A stretch of DNA of 64,000 nucleotides from Hydrogenophaga crocea (GCF_011388215.1 NZ_CP049989.1:1612001-1676000), one strand, 5' to 3'. Shown: positions 8,119-17,670, numbered from the stretch's first letter. Program-made: numbers and translations. The notes: generated by a model from the sequence alone, not told the origin.

Positions 8119-9762
8119 TCACAGGCCCGGCAGCACGTAGTCCTTGAGCTGCTGGCGCAGCGTCATCTTCTGCATCTTGCCGGTGGCGCCGAGCGGGATC
8201 GCCTCGACGAAGACCACGTCGTCGGGGATCTGCCACTTGGCGGTCTTGCCCTCGTAGAACTGCAGCAGTTCGGCGCGCGTGACCTCGGCCCCGGGTTTCT
8301 TCACCACCACCACGATGGGACGTTCGTCCCACTTGGGGTGCTTCATGCCGATGCACGCCGCCATGGCCACGGCCGGGTGCGCCATGGCGATGTTCTCGAC
8401 GTCGATCGAGCTGATCCATTCGCCGCCCGACTTGATCACGTCCTTGCTGCGGTCGGTGATCTGCATGAAGCCGTCGGCGTCGATCACGGCCACGTCGCCC
8501 GTGGGGAACCAGCCGCGGCCCTGCTCGTCGTAGCGCAGCGGGTCACCGCCCTCGCCCTTGAAGTAGCTCGCAATGATCCAGGGCCCGCGCACCAGCAGGT
8601 CGCCGTAGGTCTTGCCGTCCCAGGGCAGCTCCTGGCCCGCCTCGTCGACGATCTTCATGTCGACGCCGAACACCGCGCGGCCCTGCTTGAGGCGCACCGC
8701 CATCTGCTCGGCGGGCGAGAGGTCGAGCTGCGCGTTCTTGAGGTGGCACACCGTGCCCAGCGGCGACATCTCGGTCATGCCCCAGGCGTGCAGCACTTCG
8801 ACGCCGTACTGGTCGTTGAAGGCCTTGATCATGGCGGGCGGGCAGGCCGAGCCGCCGATGACGGTGCGCTTCAAGGTGCTGAACTTCAGGCCGTTCTGCT
8901 GCAGGTGGCCCAGCAGCATCTGCCACACCGTGGGCACGCCCGCGGCCATGGTCACCTTCTCGGCCTCGATCAGTTCGTAGACGGACTTGCCGTCGAGCGC
9001 GGGGCCCGGGAACACCAGCTTGCAGCCCACGGCCGCGCCGGAGTACGGCAGGCCCCACGCGTTCACATGGAACATGGGCACCACGGGCAGGATGGCGTCG
9101 CGCGCCGAGCAGCCCAGGGCGTCGGGCAGCGCCGCGCCGTAGGCGTGCAGCAGCGTGGAGCGGTGCGAGTACAGCGCGGCCTTGGGGTTGCCCGTGGTGC
9201 CGCTCGTGTAGCACATGCTGGAGGCGCTGTTCTCGTCGAACTCGGGCCACACGTAGCTGTCCTTCTGGCCCGCGATCCAGGCCTCGTAACTCACCAGGCC
9301 GGGGATGCCGTGGTCGGCGGGCAGCGCGTCGGCCTCGCACAGCGCGATCCAGTGTTTCACCGTGGAGCACTTGCTCCAGACCGCCTTCACCAGCGGCAGG
9401 AAGCTCATGTCGAAGCACAGCGCCTTGTCCTCGGCGTGGTTGGCGATCCACACCAGCTGCTCGGGGTGAAGGCGCGGGTTCAGGGTGTGCAGCACGCGGC
9501 CGGTGCCGCTCACGCCGAAGTAGAGCTCGAGGTGGCGGTAGCCGTTCCAGGCCAGCGTGGCCACGCGGTCGCCGAAGGCCAGGCCCAGGGCGTCGAGCGC
9601 GTTCGCCACCTGGCGCGAGCGGCGCGCCACCGTGGCCCAGTTGGAGCGGTGGATGTCGCCCTCGACCCGGCGCGAGACGATCTCGGTGCTGCCGTGGTGC
9701 CGCTCGGCATGCACGATGAGGTTGGAAATCAGCAGCGGTTGGCTCTGCATCTGGCCCAGCAT
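8119..9762 (-). CDS. AlkK-like medium/long-chain acyl-CoA ligase
   Basis: A 547-aa AMP-forming acyl-CoA synthetase that activates a carboxylic acid with ATP and CoA. The P-loop-like motif [10 protein letters not shown], the [12 protein letters not shown] motif and the C-terminal catalytic lysine in GATGKMQK are present. The start MLGQM was chosen because Pseudomonas AlkK (546 aa) begins the same way, the lengths match, and GGAG lies eight bases upstream. The chain runs parallel to AlkK through [21 protein letters not shown] and HAWGMTE. The position just upstream of the liv-type importer, on the same strand and 141 bases away, suggests joint use of an imported acid. Chain-length preference cannot be read from sequence. 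Confidence 0.9.
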   Translation of the reverse strand: MLGQMQSQPLLISNLIVHAERHHGSTEIVSRRVEGDIHRSNWATVARRSRQVANALDALGLAFGDRVATLAWNGYRHLELYFGVSGTGRVLHTLNPRLHPEQLVWIANHAEDKALCFDMSFLPLVKAVWSKCSTVKHWIALCEADALPADHGIPGLVSYEAWIAGQKDSYVWPEFDENSASSMCYTSGTTGNPKAALYSHRSTLLHAYGAALPDALGCSARDAILPVVPMFHVNAWGLPYSGAAVGCKLVFPGPALDGKSVYELIEAEKVTMAAGVPTVWQMLLGHLQQNGLKFSTLKRTVIGGSACPPAMIKAFNDQYGVEVLHAWGMTEMSPLGTVCHLKNAQLDLSPAEQMAVRLKQGRAVFGVDMKIVDEAGQELPWDGKTYGDLLVRGPWIIASYFKGEGGDPLRYDEQGRGWFPTGDVAVIDADGFMQITDRSKDVIKSGGEWISSIDVENIAMAHPAVAMAACIGMKHPKWDERPIVVVVKKPGAEVTRAELLQFYEGKTAKWQIPDDVVFVEAIPLGATGKMQKMTLRQQLKDYVLPGL

Positions 9763-9855
9763 GTGAAGGTCTCCGGAGTTTTGAAGGGGTGCGGCCATGC
9801 TAGCCCGCCCTTCGGCCTTTTCGCGCCGGGGTTGTCCCGAAGGCAACAGAAATGC

Positions 9856-11022
9856 TCAGGCAGAACCGGGCGCGGCGGGCATCACGTTGCGTTCGAACCC
9901 CAGCTCCACCCGCGTGCCCTGCCCTTCGGTCGACGCCACGCGCACCGTGCCGCCGGCGGCCTGCATCACGCGCTGGCAGAACATCAGTCCCATGCCGTTG
10001 CCGCCCGAGGCCGCGCGTGTGGTCACGGGCTCGCGCGTGAGCCGCGACAGCACCTCGGGCGCGATGCCCGGGCCGTTGTCGGTGAAGCGGATCCAGGCAT
10101 GCGGGCCCAGGGGGCCGTCCTCGCAACCGGCCTCGATGCACAGCTCGGGCGCGAGCCGGCCGCGCAAGGCCTGCAGCGCGTTCTTGGCGAGCGTGCACAG
10201 CACCAGGTACAGCAGGTCGCGCCGGCCCGGCAGGCGGAAGTCGCGCTGCACCCGCGTGTGCACCCACTGGCGCTCGGTGTCGTCGAACGGGTATTCGTCG
10301 AGCAAGGCGCCGATCAGGCCGCTGGCGCTCACGGTCTGCGGCTGCGCGCCCGGGTGGGCGTCGCGCGCCGACTGCACGAAGGTCGACACCAGCGACTGGC
10401 AGTACAGCGCCCGGCGCTCGGCGCGTTGCAGCGCCGACAGCACCTCGCCGGGCTGCCCCTCTTCGAAGCGCACCGTGCCGGGCAGGTCGCCGGGCTGCGC
10501 GGGGCGCAGCCGCTCGATCACCGCGCCCACGCTGCCGCGCACCGTGGTGAGCGGGGTGTTGAGTTCGTGCGCGAGAAATCCCAGGGTTTCGCGCAGGCCC
10601 GCGGCCCGGCTTTCGTTGAGCGCGCGCTCCACCGCGGTGCTGCGAAACAGCGCCAGCGCCTCGCGCAGCGCTTCGCGCGTGAGCGCGTCTTCGAGCGGCT
10701 TTTCCAGGATGCGCAGCACGTGGCCCTGGTTGATCGCGGCCATGGCCACGTCTTTTTCGGCATAGGCCGTGACCAGCATGCGCACCAGGTGGCGGTAATC
10801 GCGCCGCGCGCGCGCCAGCAGCTTCATGCCGTCCTGGCCGGGCATGCGGTAGTCGGTGATCAGCACCGCGAAGTCGTCGCCGCGCGCGGCCAGCAGGGCC
10901 AGCGCCTCGTCCACGCTGGCGGCGCTGGCGATCTCGAATTCGTCGCTGAAGCAGCGCTCGAACCATTTGCGCGACAAGGCTTCGTCGTCGACGAAAAGAA
11001 TTGCGCGGGCGTCAGTGCGCAT
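9856..11022 (-). CDS. Response regulator with histidine-kinase output (REC-HisKA-HATPase)
   Basis: A 388-aa protein with reversed order: an N-terminal receiver (VDDE at 11-14, phospho-acceptor Asp57 in LITDYRMPG, Lys108 in LEKP), then a HisKA-like helix with His152 (LGFLAHELNTPLT), then a HATPase domain (N-box LCTLAKNALQAL, TDNGPGI, GNGMGLMFCQRV). No DNA-binding or membrane part exists. This arrangement is that of PhcR/PhcQ-type regulators of Ralstonia, which act as phosphorelay hubs in quorum sensing; assignment to that pathway is not proven. The ATPase end (FCQRVMQAAGG) resembles that of the hybrid kinase at the left edge, so the two may belong to one relay. The longer overlapping frames are shadows. 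Confidence 0.87.
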   Translation of the reverse strand: MRTDARAILFVDDEALSRKWFERCFSDEFEIASAASVDEALALLAARGDDFAVLITDYRMPGQDGMKLLARARRDYRHLVRMLVTAYAEKDVAMAAINQGHVLRILEKPLEDALTREALREALALFRSTAVERALNESRAAGLRETLGFLAHELNTPLTTVRGSVGAVIERLRPAQPGDLPGTVRFEEGQPGEVLSALQRAERRALYCQSLVSTFVQSARDAHPGAQPQTVSASGLIGALLDEYPFDDTERQWVHTRVQRDFRLPGRRDLLYLVLCTLAKNALQALRGRLAPELCIEAGCEDGPLGPHAWIRFTDNGPGIAPEVLSRLTREPVTTRAASGGNGMGLMFCQRVMQAAGGTVRVASTEGQGTRVELGFERNVMPAAPGSA

Positions 11023-11157
11023 GGTCGGTGTTCATCTCGTTGTGGGTCCCCCGGCGCGGGCCTGGAACACGCCCCCACCAAACCGCGCATTGTCAACATT
11101 GCGGCGGGGTGGACCGCACACAAGGCCCTGAGACCATGCCGGATTACACGCCCGGCC

Positions 11158-11163
11158 GACAAT
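11158..11163 (+). promoter_or_regulatory. -10 element of selO, predicted leaderless
   Basis: GACAAT ends seven bases before the ATG at 11171, so transcription would begin one base before the start codon or on it. No Shine-Dalgarno is present. No convincing -35 hexamer was found. Confidence 0.5.
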
Positions 11164-11170
11164 ATCGCCC

Positions 11171-12670
11171 ATGAACACCGCGCTCGCCGCCCCCGCCCAC
11201 GCCGCCGACGCGCTGGACCTCGGCCCCGCCTGGCACGCCGGCTTTGCCGATCTGGGGCCCGCCTTCCACACCGACACCCCGCCCACCGCCCTGCCCGAGA
11301 CGCAGCTGGTGGCGCTGAATGCGCCGCTGGCGCGCGAGCTCGGCTTCGATCCCGCCCGCCTGACCGGGCCCGAGGCCGTGGCCGCGCTGAGCGGCTCGCG
11401 GCCCATCGCGGGCACCCGGCCCGTGGCCACCGTGTACAGCGGCCACCAGTTCGGCGTCTGGGCCGGCCAGCTCGGCGACGGCCGCGCCATCCTGCTCGGC
11501 GAACTGCGCACGCCCCAGGGGCCGATCGAGGTGCAGCTCAAGGGCGCCGGCCTTACGCGCTACTCGCGCATGGGCGATGGCCGTGCCGTGCTGCGCAGCT
11601 CGATCCGCGAGTACCTGTGCAGCGAGGCCATGCACGGCCTGGGCATTCCCACCACGCGCGCGCTCAGCCTCACGGGCTCGCCGCAGCCCGTGATCCGCGA
11701 GACCGTGGAGACCGCCGCCGTGGTCGCGCGCGTGGCGCCCAGCTTCGTGCGCTTCGGCCACTTCGAACACTTCTCGGCCAACGGCCTCACACCCGAGCTG
11801 CGCCGGCTCGCCGACTTCGTGATCGACCGCCACTACCCCGACTGCCGCAGCGCCGCAGGCAACGCCTACGCGAACCTGCTCGAGGCCGTGAGCGCGCGCA
11901 CGGCGGCGCTGCTGGCGCAGTGGCAGGCCGTGGGCTTCTGCCACGGGGTGATGAACACCGACAACATGAGCATCCTCGGGCTCACCATCGACTACGGCCC
12001 GTTCCAGTTCATGGACGCCTTCAACCCCGCCCACGTCTGCAACCACAGCGACCACGGCGGGCGCTACGCCTACCACCGCCAGCCCAACATCGCCTACTGG
12101 AACCTGTTCTGTCTGGGCCAGGCCCTGCTGCCGCTGATGGACGAGCAGCAGCAGGCGCTGGACGCGCTCGAGCCCTACAAGGCCCTGTTCCCGGCCGCGC
12201 TCACGCGCCGCATGGGCGCCAAGCTCGGCCTGCAGGCCACGGCCGAGGGCGACGCCGAACTGGTCGAGGCCCTGATGCAGCTCATGGCCCGGGACGCGGT
12301 CGACTTCACCATCTGCTTCCGCCGCCTGTGTGACGCGGTGGCCGGCGACAGCGCGCCGGTGCGCGACCTGTTCCTGCAGCGCGAGGCCTTCGACGCCTGG
12401 GCCGAACGCTGGCGCGAGCGGCTGCAGTCCCAGCCCGGCTTCGACGCCGCCGCCACGGCCGCGGCCATGCGCCGCGTGAACCCGCGCATCGTGCTGCGCA
12501 ACCACCTGGGCCAGATCGCCATCGAGCGCGCCCAGCAAGGCGATTTCACCGAGGTGCGGCGGCTGCAGCAGGCGCTGGCCGCGCCCTTCGACGATCGTGA
12601 GGGCGAAGACGACCTCGCCGCTTTCCCGCCCGATTGGGCGCAACAGATCGAGATCAGCTGTTCTTCCTGA
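11171..12670 (+). CDS. selO: Protein adenylyltransferase SelO (YdiU)
   Basis: A 499-aa pseudokinase-fold enzyme that transfers AMP from ATP to Ser, Thr or Tyr of target proteins; in E. coli it links AMPylation to oxidative stress. Family landmarks seen: [25 protein letters not shown] with the ATP-binding Lys, the helix [11 protein letters not shown] with the acidic partner, MNTDNMS and the metal-binding DYGPF. It ends ISCSS, the short C-terminal tail in which other family members carry Cys or selenocysteine for redox control. The start has no ribosome binding site and sits on a predicted leaderless promoter. It is followed 19 bases later by msrB, a methionine sulfoxide reductase, which fits an oxidative-stress role. 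Confidence 0.95.
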   Translation: MNTALAAPAHAADALDLGPAWHAGFADLGPAFHTDTPPTALPETQLVALNAPLARELGFDPARLTGPEAVAALSGSRPIAGTRPVATVYSGHQFGVWAGQLGDGRAILLGELRTPQGPIEVQLKGAGLTRYSRMGDGRAVLRSSIREYLCSEAMHGLGIPTTRALSLTGSPQPVIRETVETAAVVARVAPSFVRFGHFEHFSANGLTPELRRLADFVIDRHYPDCRSAAGNAYANLLEAVSARTAALLAQWQAVGFCHGVMNTDNMSILGLTIDYGPFQFMDAFNPAHVCNHSDHGGRYAYHRQPNIAYWNLFCLGQALLPLMDEQQQALDALEPYKALFPAALTRRMGAKLGLQATAEGDAELVEALMQLMARDAVDFTICFRRLCDAVAGDSAPVRDLFLQREAFDAWAERWRERLQSQPGFDAAATAAAMRRVNPRIVLRNHLGQIAIERAQQGDFTEVRRLQQALAAPFDDREGEDDLAAFPPDWAQQIEISCSS

Positions 12671-12689
12671 CCCGAAAGGAGCCCGCGAC

Positions 12690-13097
12690 ATGGACTTCCC
12701 CATCAAAAAGACCGACGCCGAGTGGCGCGAGATCCTGGCCGCCAAGGGCGCCGAGCCGCGCGCCTTCGAGGTCACACGCCAGGCCCACACCGAGCGCCCC
12801 TTCACCGGCAAGTACGAAGAGATCTGGGCCGACGGCAGTTACCACTGCATCTGTTGCGGCAACCACCTGTTCGACGCCGGCACCAAGTTCGACGCCGGCT
12901 GCGGCTGGCCCAGCTTCTGGAAGGCCGTGCCGGGCGCGATCACCGAGATCGTCGACCGCAGCCACGGCATGGTGCGCACCGAAACCGTGTGCAGCCAGTG
13001 CGGCGCCCACCTGGGCCACGTGTTCGAAGACGGCCCTGCGCCCACCGGCCTGCGCTACTGCATGAACTCGGCCGCCATCGACCTGCAGGAGAAGTGA
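12690..13097 (+). CDS. msrB: Peptide-methionine (R)-S-oxide reductase MsrB
   Basis: A 135-aa cytoplasmic enzyme that reduces the R form of methionine sulfoxide in proteins. Two CxxC pairs (CICCG and CSQCG) form the structural zinc site, GCGWPSFW is the substrate pocket, and RYCMNSAAI carries the catalytic Cys near the C-terminus. The ATG at 12690 has AAAGGAG nine bases upstream; a longer frame that begins inside selO was rejected for that reason. It is probably co-transcribed with selO and with the flavoprotein gene four bases downstream. Confidence 0.97.
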   Translation: MDFPIKKTDAEWREILAAKGAEPRAFEVTRQAHTERPFTGKYEEIWADGSYHCICCGNHLFDAGTKFDAGCGWPSFWKAVPGAITEIVDRSHGMVRTETVCSQCGAHLGHVFEDGPAPTGLRYCMNSAAIDLQEK

Positions 13098-13101
13098 ACC
13101 C

Positions 13102-14124
13102 ATGGCCCGCCTTGCCGACATCCGCCTCTCCATGCTCGATCTTGTGGCCGTGCGCGAAGGCGGCACCGTGGCCGACGCCATCGCCATCGCCACGCGCACC
13201 GCGCAGCACGCCGAGCAACTGGGCTTCACGCGCTACTGGCTCGCCGAGCACCACAACATGAGCGGCATCGCGAGCTCGGCCACGGCCGTGCTCGTGGGCC
13301 ACATCGCCGGGGCCACGAAACGCATCCGCGTGGGCTCGGGCGGCGTGATGCTGCCCAACCACGCGCCGCTGGTGGTGGCCGAGGCCTTCGGCACCCTGGC
13401 CTCGATCTACCCGGGCCGCATCGACCTGGGCCTGGGCCGCGCGCCCGGCACCGACGGCCTGACCATGCGCGCGCTGCGCCGCGACCGCGTGGAAACCGAG
13501 GACGACTTTCCGCGCGACGTGGCCGAGCTGCAGGCCTTCCTGGGCCCGGTGCAGCCGGGCCAGCGCGTGGTGGCCATGCCGGGCCAGGGCACGAACGTGC
13601 CGATCTGGCTGCTGGGCTCCAGCCTGTTCTCGGCCCGCCTCGCGGCCCAGCGCGGCCTGCCCTTCGCGTTCGCCTCGCACTTCGCGCCGCGCATGCTGTT
13701 GCAGGCGCTCGAGATCTACCGCGCCGAGTTCCAGCCCTCGGCCACGCTGGCCAAGCCCTACGCGGCGATCGGCGTGCCACTGATCGCCGCGCCCACCGAC
13801 GATGAAGCGGAGTACCTGGCGAGCAGCACCTACCAGCGCGTGCTGGGCATCCTCACGGGCCGGCGCGGGCAACTGCCGCCGCCGCGCGAGAACTACGTGG
13901 CCTCGCTCGCGCCGCACGAGCGCCAGGGCATCGGCGACTTCCTCGCCGCGGCGGTGATCGGCGGGCCCGACGCGGTGCGCAGCGGCCTGCAGCGCCTGGC
14001 CGACCTCACCGAAGCCGACGAGTTCATCCTGGTGAGCGACGTGTTCGACCCGGCGCTGCGCTTGCGCTCGCTCGACATCGCCGCGGTGGCGATGCGCGAA
14101 GGGGCCGCCGCGGTGCCGGCCTGA
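13102..14124 (+). CDS. LLM-class flavin-dependent monooxygenase
   Basis: A 340-aa bacterial-luciferase-like (TIM barrel) oxidoreductase of the YhbW-like group. Landmarks: the N-terminal [13 protein letters not shown], the early HHNM loop ([13 protein letters not shown]), [20 protein letters not shown] and the [10 protein letters not shown] loop. Such enzymes use FMN supplied by a partner reductase, or FAD/F420, to oxidise a small substrate; the substrate here is unknown. It starts four bases after msrB, so it is most likely read through from selO-msrB. Its stop lies within a 22-bp perfect palindrome shared with the convergent gene. Confidence 0.88.
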   Translation: MARLADIRLSMLDLVAVREGGTVADAIAIATRTAQHAEQLGFTRYWLAEHHNMSGIASSATAVLVGHIAGATKRIRVGSGGVMLPNHAPLVVAEAFGTLASIYPGRIDLGLGRAPGTDGLTMRALRRDRVETEDDFPRDVAELQAFLGPVQPGQRVVAMPGQGTNVPIWLLGSSLFSARLAAQRGLPFAFASHFAPRMLLQALEIYRAEFQPSATLAKPYAAIGVPLIAAPTDDEAEYLASSTYQRVLGILTGRRGQLPPPRENYVASLAPHERQGIGDFLAAAVIGGPDAVRSGLQRLADLTEADEFILVSDVFDPALRLRSLDIAAVAMREGAAAVPA

Positions 14125-14138
14125 GCCGGCTCAGGCCG
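14117..14138. repeat. 22-bp perfect palindrome between convergent genes
   Basis: The arms CGGCCTGAGCC and GGCTCAGGCCG are exact reverse complements with no spacer. It contains the stop codon of the flavoprotein gene and lies just before the convergent stop at 14141. There is no T-tract, so it is not a standard intrinsic terminator, although folded RNA from either strand could protect a 3' end. Confidence 0.6.
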
Positions 14139-14140
14139 CC

Positions 14141-15115
14141 TCAGCGCCCCCGCACCATCGCCATCACCGACGCCGCGTCCAAGGTCGACGCCTTCTGCTG
14201 GATCTGCGGCAGGTACTGCTGCTGCATCTGCTTCGCCGGGCCCAGCAGGTCCTGGAACGTCTGCTTGAGCAAGGCCGTGTTCATCTGCCGGCCACCGGCG
14301 TAGTAGCGCTTGGCCACCTGCCCCAGCGCATAGGTGGTGGCGAACGAGAACGCCATGCCCGTGGCCGCGCGCCCCACCCCGCCGAGGGTGCGCCCCGCCG
14401 CCTTGCCCAGCAGCCCGCCGATCAGCTTGCGGCCGAACTGCTCCAGGTACTGCGAGGTCAGCCCCACCCCCACCGCCGCGATGAATTCGCGGATGTGGCC
14501 CTGGTCGAGCTCCACGCCGTGCGCCTTGCCGATCTCGTAGACCATCTTCACCTGCAGCGGGATGATCGCCATCGACGCCCACGACTGCGGCAGCAGTTCC
14601 AGCGCGCCATTGAGCAGCGCGTAGTTCAGGATGGATTTGTCGAGCGCCGTGCTGTCGGGGCCGCGGCGTTCGCCAGCCGTGGCGGTGTCGGCCGTGGCGG
14701 CCGAGGTGGCCACCCCCGCCGGCGCGGCCACCGCCGCCGCCTGCACCAGCTCGGCCTCGGTCTTCTCGAAAGCCGCGGACGCGGCGGCGTCGGGCTGGAG
14801 CCGGGCCTTCAGGTCGCTCAGAAAGGCCGCTTCGGCCGCGCTGCGCGCGCCGTCGGCCTCGCACACGCAAACCGCCATCTCGTAGGCGAGTTCACGCTGG
14901 TCCGCGTCGGCTAGGCTGGCAACCGCAGCGGACACATCCACGCGGCGCAGCAGCACGTCCTGGTACACGCGGGCCAGGCCGGCGGCGCCGCCCGCGCCGC
15001 CCAGCGATTCCGCGATGCCGCGGATGCTCTCGCGCTCGGCGTCGGCCTTGTCGCCGTCGGCCAGGGCGGCCATGAGGGCAATGGTGAGGATGGCTTGTTG
15101 TTCCTGGGGGGTCAT
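14141..15115 (-). CDS. TerB-like / DUF697-like protein of unknown function
   Basis: A 324-aa protein with two parts. Residues 1-110 look like a TerB-type all-helical domain ([19 protein letters not shown], then a second repeat with [16 protein letters not shown]), in which the acidic residues often bind metal. After an Ala-rich linker (about 125-150), residues 155-280 contain hydrophobic helices ([31 protein letters not shown]) of the kind found in DUF697/YcjF-like membrane-associated proteins, with two Gly-rich helices that could enter a membrane. I cannot assign a function. It stands alone, convergent with the flavoprotein gene and divergent from yciB. Confidence 0.8.
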   Translation of the reverse strand: MTPQEQQAILTIALMAALADGDKADAERESIRGIAESLGGAGGAAGLARVYQDVLLRRVDVSAAVASLADADQRELAYEMAVCVCEADGARSAAEAAFLSDLKARLQPDAAASAAFEKTEAELVQAAAVAAPAGVATSAATADTATAGERRGPDSTALDKSILNYALLNGALELLPQSWASMAIIPLQVKMVYEIGKAHGVELDQGHIREFIAAVGVGLTSQYLEQFGRKLIGGLLGKAAGRTLGGVGRAATGMAFSFATTYALGQVAKRYYAGGRQMNTALLKQTFQDLLGPAKQMQQQYLPQIQQKASTLDAASVMAMVRGR

Positions 15116-15182
15116 GGGTTCTCCTGTGGCAGCCGGTCGGAGCCCGCAAACCCCGCGCCGGTTCCCGGCCGCGGCCGCCGCG

Positions 15183-15188
15183 GATAAT
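15183..15188 (+). promoter_or_regulatory. -10 element of yciB, predicted leaderless
   Basis: GATAAT is followed by CGCGCCC and then the ATG at 15196, which gives a predicted leader of one base. No Shine-Dalgarno is visible. Confidence 0.5.
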
Positions 15189-15195
15189 CGCGCCC

Positions 15196-15738
15196 ATGCG
15201 CTTCCTGATCGATTTTTTCCCCATCCTGCTGTTCTTCGGCGCCTACAAGTTCGAGGGCATCTACCTCGCCACCGGGGTGCTCATGGCGGCCACGGTGGTG
15301 CAGACGGGCATCGTCTATGCGCTCGACCGCAAACTGCAGAACATCCACAAGATCACGCTGGTGCTGGTGCTGGTGTTCGGCACGCTCACGTTGATCCTGC
15401 AGGACGAGCGCTTCATCAAATGGAAACCCACGGTGCTCTACGCGGGCATGGCCGTGGTGCTGGCGGCGGCCCTGTGGGGCTGGAAGAAGAACTTCCTGCA
15501 GATGCTGCTGGGCAGCCAGCTCAAGCTGCCCGAGCCGGTGTGGGCGCGGCTCACCGTGGCCTGGGTGGCCTACTTCCTGTTCATGGCCGGCATCAACGCC
15601 TGGTTCGCGGCCTACCAGACAACCGAGCAGTGGGTGAACTTCAAGCTCTGGGGCTATGTGTTCCCGCTGGCCTTCATCATCGGCCAGGGGCTCTACATCG
15701 CGCGCTTCCTCAAGGACGAGCCGGAGAGCAAGCCATGA
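15196..15738 (+). CDS. yciB: Septation protein A / inner membrane protein YciB
   Basis: A 180-aa inner-membrane protein of the YciB/IspZ family, which influences cell-envelope elongation and septation. The whole length is hydrophobic helices (about five), and the family stretches [29 protein letters not shown] and [15 protein letters not shown] are recognisable. The length matches the family. The start is preceded by a predicted leaderless promoter. The stop overlaps the bolA-like start by four bases (ATGA), so the two are coupled and probably co-transcribed. Confidence 0.95.
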   Translation: MRFLIDFFPILLFFGAYKFEGIYLATGVLMAATVVQTGIVYALDRKLQNIHKITLVLVLVFGTLTLILQDERFIKWKPTVLYAGMAVVLAAALWGWKKNFLQMLLGSQLKLPEPVWARLTVAWVAYFLFMAGINAWFAAYQTTEQWVNFKLWGYVFPLAFIIGQGLYIARFLKDEPESKP

Positions 15739-16010
15739 CCGCGGCGGCGATCCCCACCGCGGCCGCCATCGAGGCCCGCCTGCGCGAACAACTGGCCCCG
15801 AGCGCGCTCGAGGTGATCGATGAAAGCGCCGCCCACGCGGGCCATGCGGGCGCCAACGGCATGGGTTATGGCACCCATTTCCGGGTGCGAATCGCCGCGC
15901 CGGCGTTTGTCGGCCTGGGCCGGGTGGCGCAGCATCGCCTTGTGTATGATGCCCTGCGCCCGTTCACCGACGCCGGCCTGCATGCGCTGGCCATCGAAAT
16001 CCAGCGCTGA
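15735..16010 (+). CDS. BolA-family protein
   Basis: A 91-aa BolA-like protein. The [20 protein letters not shown] start and the GTHFRVRI...LVYDAL end match the family's helix-strand pattern, with the conserved [12 protein letters not shown] helix. BolA proteins act with monothiol glutaredoxins in iron-sulfur handling or as transcription factors. The start at 15735 overlaps the yciB stop, and the long upstream frame is a shadow. The position between yciB and a periplasmic prolyl isomerase fits a role in envelope and cell-shape control, by association only. Confidence 0.9.
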   Translation: MTAAAIPTAAAIEARLREQLAPSALEVIDESAAHAGHAGANGMGYGTHFRVRIAAPAFVGLGRVAQHRLVYDALRPFTDAGLHALAIEIQR

Positions 16011-16094
16011 CTGACAACCTTCTGTCACATACCGAACGCGAACCCTGCCCGAGGCAGCGGCTCCAACCGTTTTTCATCCCCCTGTAGGAAGTCC

Positions 16095-16874
16095 ATGAAA
16101 CACACCCTGTCGGCCCTGACCGCGGCCGTGCTGATCGCATCCGCTCCCTGGGCCGCTGCCCAGAACGTGGCCGTCGTCAACGGCAAGCCCGTGCCCACGA
16201 GCCGGGTGGAAGCGCTGGTCAAGCAGATCGAGGCCGCAGGCCGCCCGGTGGACGACGCCACGCGCGCCCAGATCAAGGAAGAGGTGGTGCTGCGCGAGAT
16301 CTTCATGCAGGAAGCGCAGAAGCGGAACGTGGCCAGCACGCCCGAGTTCAAGAGCCAGATGGAGCTCGCGCGCCAGACCATCATGATCCGCGCGCTGTTC
16401 GCCGACTACCAGGCCAAGAACCCCGTGACCGACGCCGACATGAAGGCCGAGTACGACAAGTTCGTGGCCGCCAACGCCGGCAAGGAATACAAGGCCCGCC
16501 ACATCCTGGTCGAGAAGGAAGACGAGGCCAAGGCGATCATCGCGAACATCAAGAAGGGCGCGAAGTTCGAAGACGTGGCCAAGAAGGAGTCGAAAGACCC
16601 GGGCTCGGGCGCCAACGGCGGCGACCTCGACTGGGCCCCGGCCGCCAACTACGTGCCCGAGTTCTCCGAGGCCATGATGAAGCTGCAGAAGGGCCAGATG
16701 ACCGACGCCCCGGTGAAGAGCCAGTTCGGCTGGCACGTGATCCGCGTCGACGACGTGCGCGACGCGCAGCTGCCGAGCTTCGAGGAAGTGAAGCCCCAGC
16801 TCAAGCAGCAGATGACGCAGCAGAAGCTGCAGCAGTACCAGCAGGACCTGCGCGCCAAGGCCAAGATCCAGTAA
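16095..16874 (+). CDS. Periplasmic parvulin-type peptidyl-prolyl isomerase
   Basis: A 259-aa PpiC/SurA-type foldase. It has an N-terminal Sec signal (MKHTLSALTAAVLIASAPWAAA-Q), a helical chaperone region at about 30-125, and a parvulin domain at about 130-235 (KARHILVEKEDEAKA, GGDLDWAP, SQFGWHVIRVDD). It is soluble in the periplasm after cleavage and helps fold exported proteins. AGGAA stands six bases before the ATG. A strong terminator follows at 16892-16920, which ends the yciB-bolA-ppiC stretch. The 84 bases before it contain no clear promoter. Confidence 0.93.
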   Translation: MKHTLSALTAAVLIASAPWAAAQNVAVVNGKPVPTSRVEALVKQIEAAGRPVDDATRAQIKEEVVLREIFMQEAQKRNVASTPEFKSQMELARQTIMIRALFADYQAKNPVTDADMKAEYDKFVAANAGKEYKARHILVEKEDEAKAIIANIKKGAKFEDVAKKESKDPGSGANGGDLDWAPAANYVPEFSEAMMKLQKGQMTDAPVKSQFGWHVIRVDDVRDAQLPSFEEVKPQLKQQMTQQKLQQYQQDLRAKAKIQ

Positions 16875-16891
16875 GGCCGCGGCGGCACCCG

Positions 16892-16920
16892 AAAAGGCGA
16901 GGCAAACCCTCGCCTTTTTT
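16892..16920 (+). terminator. Intrinsic terminator after the prolyl isomerase gene
   Basis: GGCGAGG and CCTCGCC pair around a five-base loop, extended by AAAA/TTTT and followed by TTTTTT. The symmetric A and T runs mean it can also end transcription from the opposite strand. Confidence 0.9.
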
Positions 16921-16927
16921 CATGGGC

Positions 16928-17668
16928 TCAGCGCCACAGCCACACGGCGCCGCCGATCAGGCCCATGAGCACCGGCTGGTGCAGCAGGTAGTAGCTCAGG
17001 CTCCAGCGGCCCCAGGTGGCCATGCCCCGGCCCACCGCGCCGCCCTGCCCGCTGCCGCCGAGCCAGCCGGGGCGGTGCGCGAGCACCCAGCGGCCGCTCG
17101 CCAGCCCCCACCACACCACGCCCAGCCAGGGCAGCAGCGGCACGTAGTCTTCGGTGAAGGGCTTCTGGCTGATGAAACCCAGCACGTTGGGGCCGCGTTC
17201 GTTGAACACGGCCAGTGCGGGCCATTGCGCCATCGCCCAGGGCGCGAACCACGGCAACGCGAGGGCGAGCGCCCCCAGCGGCCACAGCCAGCGGCCACAG
17301 CCGGCCGTGAGCCGCGCGATCACCAGCATCACCGCGATGCCGTGCAGCACGCCGAAGTAGATGAAACTCTTGGGGAACACCAGCCAGGAACCCAGGCTCA
17401 CCAGCAGCGCTGCGCCGGCCACCTGCGCCCAGCGGCGCCAGAAACGCGGCCAGCCCTGGCCCTGGTGCAGCGCCACGGCCTGCGACAGACCGGCGGTGAA
17501 CAGGAACAGGCTCACGATGGCGGTGCGCTGGGTGGTCCAGAACGGGTCGACCAGCATGTCCTGCCGGATCAGGCCGAAGTGGTTCAGGTCGAAGCAGAGG
17601 TGGTAGACCGTCATCCACAGCAGCGCGACGGCGCGCAGACGGTCGATGCGGTCGAAACGCTGCGCCAT
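16928..17668 (-). CDS. DUF1624 (heparan-alpha-glucosaminide N-acetyltransferase-like) membrane protein
   Basis: A 246-aa integral membrane protein with about seven helices. The start RIDRLRAVALLWMTVYHLCFDL has the Arg-x-x-Asp and His pattern of DUF1624 and acyltransferase-3-like membrane proteins, and TAGLSQAVAL and YYLLHQPVLM are further landmarks. It may transfer an acyl group across the membrane, but no substrate is indicated. It starts two bases after the alpha/beta hydrolase stop (17671), so the two genes form an operon. A longer frame in another phase is a shadow. Confidence 0.85.
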   Translation of the reverse strand: MAQRFDRIDRLRAVALLWMTVYHLCFDLNHFGLIRQDMLVDPFWTTQRTAIVSLFLFTAGLSQAVALHQGQGWPRFWRRWAQVAGAALLVSLGSWLVFPKSFIYFGVLHGIAVMLVIARLTAGCGRWLWPLGALALALPWFAPWAMAQWPALAVFNERGPNVLGFISQKPFTEDYVPLLPWLGVVWWGLASGRWVLAHRPGWLGGSGQGGAVGRGMATWGRWSLSYYLLHQPVLMGLIGGAVWLWR

Positions 17669-17670
17669 GC

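Noticed and set aside
11091..11096. TTGACA -35-like hexamer upstream of the REC-kinase gene
   Set aside because: No -10 element at 16-18 bases downstream on the minus strand.
8002..12333. Very long open frames opposite or out of phase with real genes (also at 5491-7992, 17671-20331, 19000-20500 and 43817-45895)
   Set aside because: They are products of high GC, lie antisense to clear families, and translate to Arg/His/Ala-rich text without domains.
16012..16027. TGACA-N6-TGTCA inverted repeat upstream of the prolyl isomerase gene
   Set aside because: Five-base arms only, no fitting promoter next to it, and likely by chance.
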